Positions 58,086 to 64,000 of a DNA stretch of 64,000 nucleotides are shown here, piece after piece. The notes under the pieces were generated by a model. That model was not told where the DNA came from. It saw only the letters and a list, made by a program, of their open reading frames with translations, and did no database searches. Every line of letters begins with the position of its first letter. Within the stretch, counting starts at the first letter, position 1. Position numbers and translations under genes: made by a program. Source of the stretch: Streptomyces sp. TP-A0356 (GTDB lineage: Bacteria > Actinomycetota > Actinomycetes > Streptomycetales > Streptomycetaceae); NCBI RefSeq assembly GCF_001417775.1, contig NZ_BBZJ01000022.1, positions 62,001 to 126,000 of the forward strand, read 5' to 3'.

Positions 58086-58919
58086 CTATTCTTCCATGCC
58101 TTCTGGCCTGCGCCAAAATCGGCCATACGGCTTGCCCTCCGGGTCCGGCGCCCAGCCCAGGATGGAGAGCATCTCGCGGTCCTTCTTGTCGAAGGCAGAG
58201 GGGTCGCAGCGCTCGATCAGGTCGGGCCGGTGGGACGTCGTGCGCTTCAGGGCCTCGTCCCGGCGCCAGCGGGCGATCCTGCCGTGGTGGCCGCTGAGCA
58301 GCACCTCCGGGATGTCCCGGCCGCGCCACGCCGGCGGTTTGGTGTAGACGGGTCCCTCAAGGAGGTTCGCCATCGCGCCGGGCGCGAAGGAGTCGTCCCG
58401 GTGGGACTCGGCGTTCCCCAGCACCCCGGGCAGCAGCCGAGCCACCGCCTCGGTGATGACGAGGACGGCCGCTTCGCCGCCGGCGAGCACATAGTCGCCG
58501 ATGGACACCTCGTGGACGGGCATCCGGGTCGCGTACTCGTCGATGACTCGGCGGTCGATGCCCTCGTAGCGGGCGGGCGTGAAGATCAGCCAGGGGCGCT
58601 CGGAGAGCTCGACGGCGAGTTCCTGGGTGAAGGGACGGCCGCTGGGCGTGGGGACGATCAGGGCGGGCGCCGAGGAACCGGTCTCGTAGCCGTCGGCCAG
58701 GATGTCGTCCAGCGCCTCGCCCCAGGGCTCGGTCTTCATGACCATGCCGGGGCCGCCGCCGTACGGGGTGTCGTCGACGGTGCTGTGGCGGTCGTACGTC
58801 CAGGACCGCAGATCGTGCACCTGCACGTTCAGCTGTCCCCGCGCGCGTGCCTTGCCGACGAGGGAGACGTTCAGCGGCTCCAGGTACTCGGGGAAGATCG
58901 TGACGACGTCGAGCCGCAT
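58086..58919 (-). CDS. trmD: tRNA (guanine-37-N1) methyltransferase
   Basis: 277-residue SPOUT methyltransferase that makes m1G37 in tRNA. The knot region is visible as VSIGDYVLAGGEAAVLVITE, and GGGPGMVMKTEPW is conserved. Its start abuts the rimM stop with no gap, as usual in the rpsP-rimM-trmD-rplS operon. Confidence 0.95.
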   Translation of the reverse strand: MRLDVVTIFPEYLEPLNVSLVGKARARGQLNVQVHDLRSWTYDRHSTVDDTPYGGGPGMVMKTEPWGEALDDILADGYETGSSAPALIVPTPSGRPFTQELAVELSERPWLIFTPARYEGIDRRVIDEYATRMPVHEVSIGDYVLAGGEAAVLVITEAVARLLPGVLGNAESHRDDSFAPGAMANLLEGPVYTKPPAWRGRDIPEVLLSGHHGRIARWRRDEALKRTTSHRPDLIERCDPSAFDKKDREMLSILGWAPDPEGKPYGRFWRRPEGMEE

Positions 58920-59462
58920 CTAGGCCTCGTCCCGGGAGGACGCGATCTCGGCCCGGTCGTCGATCAGACCCGGCGGCGGGTCGATGACCGCCCGCTGCTC
59001 CTCCAGGTCGATCTCGGTGACGATCTCCTCGACGAAGGGGACGAGCACCTCGCTGCCGTCGGGGCGCTCGACGATGAAGAGGTCCTGGGAGGGCAGATGG
59101 GAGATCTCCGTGATCCGGCCGACCTCCACGCCGTCCCGGGTCACGACATCGAGGTCGATCAGCTGGTGATCGTAGTACTCGTCCTCGCCCTCGGGCAGTT
59201 CGTCCGGGTCGATCTCGGCGATCAGCAGGGTGTTGCGAAGCGCCTCGGCGGCGTTGCGGTCGGCGACGCCCTCGAAGCGCAGCAGGAGGCGGCCGCTGTG
59301 CACGCGGCCCGTCTCGATGGTCAAGGGTCCGGCGGATGCCGGGTCGGTGGCCAGTACGGCGCCGGGTGCGAGCCTGAGCTCCGGCTCGTCGGTACGTACC
59401 TCCACGGTGACCTCGCCCTTGATGCCGTGGGCGCGGCCGATCCGTGCGACTACCAGCTGCAC
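58920..59462 (-). CDS. rimM: ribosome maturation factor RimM
   Basis: 180-residue 16S processing factor: VVARIGRAHGIKGEVTVEVR at the N-terminus and a PRC-barrel C-terminus (LIDLDVVTRDGVEVGRITEI). Complete, coupled to trmD. Confidence 0.95.
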   Translation of the reverse strand: MQLVVARIGRAHGIKGEVTVEVRTDEPELRLAPGAVLATDPASAGPLTIETGRVHSGRLLLRFEGVADRNAAEALRNTLLIAEIDPDELPEGEDEYYDHQLIDLDVVTRDGVEVGRITEISHLPSQDLFIVERPDGSEVLVPFVEEIVTEIDLEEQRAVIDPPPGLIDDRAEIASSRDEA

Positions 59463-59545
59463 TTTGGAAGATCTCCTGTCGTAACGACTACGGGCCGGGG
59501 ACGGCCCAGTGGCCCTCCCCGGCCCGAGCCGGTGCTGCGAAGCGT

Positions 59546-59785
59546 TCAGCGGACGTGGTCCACGTCGACGAGGTCGACACGGACGCCGCGGCCGCCGATG
59601 GCGCCCACGACGGTGCGCAGAGCGCGTGCGGTGCGGCCGTTGCGGCCGATCACCTTGCCGAGGTCGTCGGGGTGGACCCGGACCTCCAGCACACGCCCGC
59701 GGCGCAGGTCGCGCGAGGCCACCTGCACATCGTCAGGGTTGTCGACGATGCCCTTCACGAGGTGCTCGAGAGCCTCCTCGAGCAT
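59546..59785 (-). CDS. khpA: KH-domain RNA-binding protein KhpA
   Basis: 79 residues with a single KH domain; the GxxG loop is in LGKVIGRNGRTARALRT. It lies two bases after rpsP, the conserved place for KhpA, which with KhpB binds RNA. Confidence 0.92.
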   Translation of the reverse strand: MLEEALEHLVKGIVDNPDDVQVASRDLRRGRVLEVRVHPDDLGKVIGRNGRTARALRTVVGAIGGRGVRVDLVDVDHVR

Positions 59786-59787
59786 CC

Positions 59788-60216
59788 TCAGGCCTCGGTC
59801 GACTCAGACGCAGAGGACTCGGCGGCGGCCTCGTCCTTCTTCTCGGCCTTCTTCTTCTGGGTGATCGCCTCGCCCTTGCCCTCGTCCTCGCCGCTCAGGG
59901 CCTCGAACGACGGACGCGCGGACTTGACCTCCGGCTGCAGCAGCGGCGCCGGGGCGGGCTCGCCCTTGAACTTCTGCCAGTCGCCGGTCTTCTTCAGGAT
60001 GGCGAGCACGGGCTCGGTCGGCTGGGCGCCGACGGAGAGCCAGTACGCCACACGCTCGGCGTCGACCTCGATCACCGACGGGTGGTACGTCGGGTGGTAC
60101 TTGCCGATCTCCTCGATCGCCCGGCCGTCACGGCGGGTGCGGGAGTCTGCGACGACGATGCGGTAGTGAGGCGAACGGATCTTGCCCAGACGCTTCAGCT
60201 TGATCTTGACTGCCAC
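59788..60216 (-). CDS. rpsP: 30S ribosomal protein S16
   Basis: 142-residue S16: KIKLKRLGKIRSPHYRIVVA, then GKYHPTYHPSVIEVDAERV. A Lys/Glu/Ala-rich tail extends it beyond the enteric form, as in other streptomycetes. GTG 60216 is the start (VAVKIK). First gene of the operon with khpA, rimM, trmD and rplS. Confidence 0.95.
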   Translation of the reverse strand: MAVKIKLKRLGKIRSPHYRIVVADSRTRRDGRAIEEIGKYHPTYHPSVIEVDAERVAYWLSVGAQPTEPVLAILKKTGDWQKFKGEPAPAPLLQPEVKSARPSFEALSGEDEGKGEAITQKKKAEKKDEAAAESSASESTEA

Positions 60217-60520
60217 GGGAGTGGATTCTCCTGGATTTGACGTGGTTGGGCACGGCGGACGGCCGCGTGGGGTTGCGGTACCCGAGTGCCCGATGGACGC
60301 GTCAGCCGGAGGAGAGAGGGGTCCTGTGCGGCTGTCGAGTACAGCTAGCCATTGTGCCATACCCTGCGGGCTCCGCTGGGCCGAGGGACGCCAGGGCACA
60401 CCTGAGGGGCACCCGGCGCCGGGACCCCCGGGCGTTGGTCACGCCACCCGGCGCTCACAGGGTGCCTACGTGCCGTGAACCACGGCCGCACCGAGTACGG
60501 CTGCCACGAGCAGCCGTCTC
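60217..60520. other. upstream region of the rpsP operon
   Basis: About 304 bases between the SprT-like gene and rpsP, both leftward. It must hold the rpsP promoter. I see no gene and no definite terminator. Confidence 0.5.
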
Positions 60521-61117
60521 TCAGCCTGCAGCCGCCCCCACGGGTTCCGGAATGCGGAAGGGCTTGCCGCAGCCGCCGCACACGATCGGGGCCTGGGCCA
60601 GGACCGACGGTACGACGCGGACGTTGCGGCCGCAGTCGCAGACCGCCTTGACGCGTACACCGCCTCCGGAGGAACCGTGGCGGGCGGCGGGACCGCGGAA
60701 CGTACGGGCCGTGTCCGCGGCCGTCGCCGCCGAGTGGGCCTTCAGCGCGCGCTGGAGCCGCTCGATGGTCGGGCGGTAGCGCCGCTTCGCCTCGGGGTTG
60801 AGCGTGACCAACGAGAAGCCGCTGCTCGGGTGCGGCTCCTCGGGGTGGTCCAGGCCCAGCTCCTCGGCGATCGCGAGGAATCTACGGTTGTGGTAGCGGC
60901 CGGCGCGGGAGGTGTCGCGTACGCCGCGGGCGGCGGCGATGCCGTGGACTGCCTCATGGAGCAGTCGCTCGAAGGAGAGTTCGTGCCCGCAGGCGGACGA
61001 CGACTCGCCGATCAGGGATTCGGGCGCGGCAAGATCCGGCAGCTCGGGGTGGTGCCTTTGAATGTCGGCCCACGCCTGTGCCAGCTCTGCGGCGAGAACA
61101 GGTGGTGTCGTGCTCAC
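60521..61117 (-). CDS. SprT-like zinc metalloprotein
   Basis: About 198 residues. The zinc-protease motif HExxH appears as LLHEAVHGIAAARG with a further His in RYHNRRF, and a C-terminal zinc ribbon shows CDCGR and CGGCGK. This is the SprT/Spartan layout, although DNA-protein crosslink proteolysis is not shown for this branch. Starts at GTG 61117. Confidence 0.82.
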   Translation of the reverse strand: MSTTPPVLAAELAQAWADIQRHHPELPDLAAPESLIGESSSACGHELSFERLLHEAVHGIAAARGVRDTSRAGRYHNRRFLAIAEELGLDHPEEPHPSSGFSLVTLNPEAKRRYRPTIERLQRALKAHSAATAADTARTFRGPAARHGSSGGGVRVKAVCDCGRNVRVVPSVLAQAPIVCGGCGKPFRIPEPVGAAAG

Positions 61118-61377
61118 GTAATGACAACGAGCCTGAGTGCCCCTGTGTTCCTATTCCGGGGCATCCCAAATAATTTGCACGTACCCGTCAGTTGCCGCTG
61201 ATGTGTCCTGACGAGGGCGCGTGCGCAGATCTGCGGAGAAGCCTCACAGCTCATCCCAAGGTGGTGCGTAGCGACGCGTACGCGCCGGCGCGTAGGAGAG
61301 GTGCGCGCGCCGGGATGTCTGTGGTCCACAGATGCGCAAGAGGCGTTTCGGCCGCTCTCGGCGGATCTCCTCGTATC

Positions 61378-62823
61378 TCAGTAAGCGCGCGCGACGACCG
61401 CGACGTTACCCGGTGCGTCGTCGGCGTCGGGGACCGACCCGTCCTCGGCGACCAGACACCGTACGGTCACCGCGTGCTCGGCCAGCTTGGCCTCGCCGTC
61501 CTCACCGAGCACGGCCCACGGAATGCGCGCCCAGCCGCCCGCGGTGGCCGCCTCGACGGCCTCCTCGATCGTCGCCACGTCGGCCGTGCGGGACGCACGG
61601 CGCTCGCGTGACTGCCGCAGCAGCAGCGCCTGGTCCTCCTCGAGGATCCCGGGAAGCGCGCCGACGAGCGACTCGATCGCGATCGGCTGCTTGCCGCCCC
61701 CAGAGCCAGACGCCTGGGAGGTACCCCCGGGGATGCGGCGGGCCAGCATCGCCGTGCCGCTCTCCAGGTCACGGGGCCCGATCTCGATGCGTACGGGCAC
61801 ACCCTTGAGCTCCCAGTCGACGGCCCGGCGGCCGAAGGGCGTGTCGGTGCGGTCGTCCACCTGGACACGGATCCCGGCCGCCCTGAGCCGGTCGCCCAGT
61901 TCGCGGACCTTGGCCAGAAGCGCTTCGTCGCCCTTGATGGCGAGCACGACCGCCTGGATGGGGGCGAGGCGCGGAGGGACCCGCAACCCGTCGTCATCGC
62001 CGTGGGACATGATCAGGCCACCCACCATGCGCGTGGACGAGCCCCAGGACGTCTGCCAGACGAACTCCTGCCTGCCCTCCTTCGACAGGTACTGGATGTG
62101 GAAGGCCTTGGCGAAGTTCTGGCCGAGTTCATGACTGGTGCCCATCTGGAGGGCCTTGCCGTCGCCCATCATCCCTTCGAGCGTAAGGGTGTTGACGGCG
62201 CCGGCGAACCGCTCGCTCGCCGTCTTGCGGCCGAGCACGACGTCGATGCCGAGGACGTCGACCATGAAGTCGGCGTACACCTCCTTGTGGATGTACGCGG
62301 CGTAGTCCCGGGCCTCCTCGTACGTGGCGTGGGCGGTGTGGCCCTCCTGCCACAGGAACTCGGTCGTCCGCAGGAACACGCGCGGGCGCATCTCCCAACG
62401 CACCACGTTGGCCCACTGGTTGATCAGCAACGGCAGGTCGCGGTAGCTCTGCACCCACTTGGAGAAGTAGTCGTTGATGATCGTCTCGGAGGTGGGCCGG
62501 ACGACGACGGGTTCCTCCAGGTCCTTGCCGCCGCCGTGCGTGACGACCGCGAGCTCGGGGGCGAAGCCCTCGACGTGCTCGGCCTCCCTCGTCAGATACG
62601 ACTGCGGGATGAACAGCGGGAAGTAGGCGTTGGAGGCGCCGGCTTGCTTGATGCGCGCGTCCATCTCCTGCTGCATCCGCTCCCACAGCGCGTAGCCGTA
62701 CGGCCGGATGACCATGGTGCCGCGCACCGGACCGTTGTCGGCCAGTTCGGCCTTGCTGATCAGGTCCTGGTACCAGCGGGGGAAGTCGTCCGCCCGGGGG
62801 GTGAGAACGAGTGCCTTTGCCAT
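61378..62823 (-). CDS. proS: prolyl-tRNA synthetase
   Basis: 481-residue class II synthetase of the shorter eukaryote/archaeon-like type, charging tRNA-Pro. Motif 2 is visible in VVRWEMRPRVFLRTTEFLWQ and motif 3 lies in the C-terminal catalytic half; RPTSETIINDYFSKW is conserved. There is no bacterial editing insertion. ATG 62823. Confidence 0.94.
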   Translation of the reverse strand: MAKALVLTPRADDFPRWYQDLISKAELADNGPVRGTMVIRPYGYALWERMQQEMDARIKQAGASNAYFPLFIPQSYLTREAEHVEGFAPELAVVTHGGGKDLEEPVVVRPTSETIINDYFSKWVQSYRDLPLLINQWANVVRWEMRPRVFLRTTEFLWQEGHTAHATYEEARDYAAYIHKEVYADFMVDVLGIDVVLGRKTASERFAGAVNTLTLEGMMGDGKALQMGTSHELGQNFAKAFHIQYLSKEGRQEFVWQTSWGSSTRMVGGLIMSHGDDDGLRVPPRLAPIQAVVLAIKGDEALLAKVRELGDRLRAAGIRVQVDDRTDTPFGRRAVDWELKGVPVRIEIGPRDLESGTAMLARRIPGGTSQASGSGGGKQPIAIESLVGALPGILEEDQALLLRQSRERRASRTADVATIEEAVEAATAGGWARIPWAVLGEDGEAKLAEHAVTVRCLVAEDGSVPDADDAPGNVAVVARAY

Positions 62824-63049
62824 GGCGCGATGGTACGGGGACATCTCCACGCACCGTGAATCCGTTGTCACCCAGGGCTGACGTACGGGGCGCACGCACG
62901 GCGCACACGGAGTGCTCCACACCCCCTGGACGCCACGACGGGCGCGGAGTTTCCTGGCATACGGGGGCTACGCGGAAGGGCGAGCGCACGTCACGGGGGC
63001 TACAGAACCGAACACAGCTGCAACTCTCGTCGGATTGGGGCGCTTTCGA

Positions 63050-63910
63050 ATGACACCTACGCTCGCGCGGCAGGACCTTTCCCGCACGGGAGCGGCTCCT
63101 CGCGCGGACCGGCGTGCACGCGCGCGTGACTGGGCCGAGATTCAGGAGCGGATGCTCGTACCGCTGTACGAGGCCGTCTACGAGCGGCTCGAAGTGGGCT
63201 CCGGGACACGGCTGCTCGGGCTGGGGTGCGGTGCGGGTCTCGCCCTGCTGATGGCCGCGTCGAGGGGCGCCTCGGTCACCGGTGTCGACTCCGGCGCGCG
63301 GGAACGGCTGGCCCTCGCCCGCGAACGGCTGCTGCCCAGAACGCGGGGCACACGCGCGCGTACCGGCACCCGGCTCGTGGACGGCTCGCCACGGCAGGCC
63401 GCGCCCGCCCCCGATGAGCCGGCGTACAACCTGCTGACCGCCTTCGAGCCGGTCGGATGCGCGGACGGCGACACGAACGCGCTGGAGGAACAGCTCGCCG
63501 CGGCGACGCCGCTCGCCGAGCGCGGGGCGCTCGTGGTGCTCGCCGCGTGGGGTCCGCCGGAACGGTGCAGCACCTCGTCCGTACTGCGCGTCGCCACCAA
63601 ACCCGCCGATCCCGAGGGCGGTGCGGGCGGCTGGCGCCCGGCCCGGCGCGACGACCTGGAGGAGGCCGCACGGCGCTGCGGGCTCCGTCCGGACGGGTCG
63701 GGTCGGGTCGCCTGCCCCTTCGGGTACGCCGACATGGACAGCGCGCTACGGGGGATGCTGTCGACGGGGTTCTTCGACGCGGCGATCCACGCCACGGACC
63801 AGGAGCAGGTCGACAAGGAGCTGACCGAGGCGCTGCATCCGTACCTGAGGCCGGACGGCACGGTGTGGATGCCGAACGTGTTCCGCTACCTCATCGCGCG
63901 CGTCCCCTAG
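63050..63910 (+). CDS. SAM-dependent methyltransferase-like protein
   Basis: 286 residues with a class I Rossmann motif I in RLLGLGCGAGLALLMAASRG and VTGVDSGARERLALARERL following. The N-terminus (AEIQERMLVPLYEAVYERLE) is helical. The substrate is unknown; the GCGAG differs from the usual GxGxG only slightly. The ATG at 63050 is chosen; the frame opens at 62912. Confidence 0.78.
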   Translation: MTPTLARQDLSRTGAAPRADRRARARDWAEIQERMLVPLYEAVYERLEVGSGTRLLGLGCGAGLALLMAASRGASVTGVDSGARERLALARERLLPRTRGTRARTGTRLVDGSPRQAAPAPDEPAYNLLTAFEPVGCADGDTNALEEQLAAATPLAERGALVVLAAWGPPERCSTSSVLRVATKPADPEGGAGGWRPARRDDLEEAARRCGLRPDGSGRVACPFGYADMDSALRGMLSTGFFDAAIHATDQEQVDKELTEALHPYLRPDGTVWMPNVFRYLIARVP

Positions 63911-64000
63911 GCCCCACAACCGATCGTCGCTCGCGTCCCCCGGGCCGTCGGCGGATCGGCCGGGCCGTCGCCCGCGTCCCCTGGCCGTCGCCGCCAACCG

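Overview
The window is high-GC actinobacterial DNA and almost certainly comes from a Streptomyces chromosome. The evidence is a full-length whiG sporulation sigma gene, a run of four type I signal peptidase genes beside rplS-trmD-rimM-rpsP, a conservon (cvnABCD), many GTG starts, and a pSAM2/SLP1-type integrative element. Species cannot be fixed from the sequence alone.

Layout. 1-6.1 kb: 3' end of an adenosine deaminase gene, a glycerophosphodiester phosphodiesterase, an ECF-like sigma factor, and a leftward conservon followed by a GAF-domain gene. 6.4-11.8 kb: a 54-residue ORF with a strong ribosome binding site, a PP2C phosphatase, a sigma/anti-sigma-like pair, a class F-like sortase with its candidate surface substrate, and uppP plus a BlaI-type repressor that share a dyad operator motif. 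11.8-14.6 kb: a MITE-like 168-bp imperfect palindrome, then DUF6153, DUF305 and a ZIP metal transporter. 14.9-21.1 kb: an FAD oxidoreductase and a polyamine/GABA set (PotD-like binding protein, aminobutyraldehyde dehydrogenase, Lrp regulator, class III aminotransferase). 21.3-28.8 kb: a MacB-like ABC exporter pair, a VOC protein, an LAETG surface protein, and a thiamine ABC transporter operon behind a TPP riboswitch.

28.9-41.5 kb: rlmN, whose 5' end is occupied by an 11.5-kb actinomycete integrative and conjugative element (AICE). The element is bounded by 44-bp imperfect direct repeats (42/44 identical) at 29985 and 41483. From the right end inward it carries int, xis, rep, spd-type transfer genes, a tra/FtsK translocase, a SCO3933-type gene, a KorSA-type GntR repressor with three operator copies, and a Pif-like Nudix gene. 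Next come a 900-bp non-coding tract rich in inverted repeats and a left-end cargo of small membrane or secreted proteins plus a CsbD protein. The integrase gene carries a one-base deletion, so as read the element could not catalyse its own excision.

41.8-64 kb: conserved core genes, nearly all leftward: cdsA-frr-pyrH-tsf-rpsB, an M23 peptidase, a TetR regulator, whiG, dprA-(comM-like)-yraN, DUF2469, Nudix, four signal peptidases, rplS, trmD, rimM, khpA, rpsP, an SprT-like zinc protein and proS, then a rightward methyltransferase-like gene. The most unusual content is in the AICE and its left cargo. Smaller signals are the BlaI/uppP operators, the MITE-like palindrome at the blaI stop codon, and several short tandem-repeat tracts.
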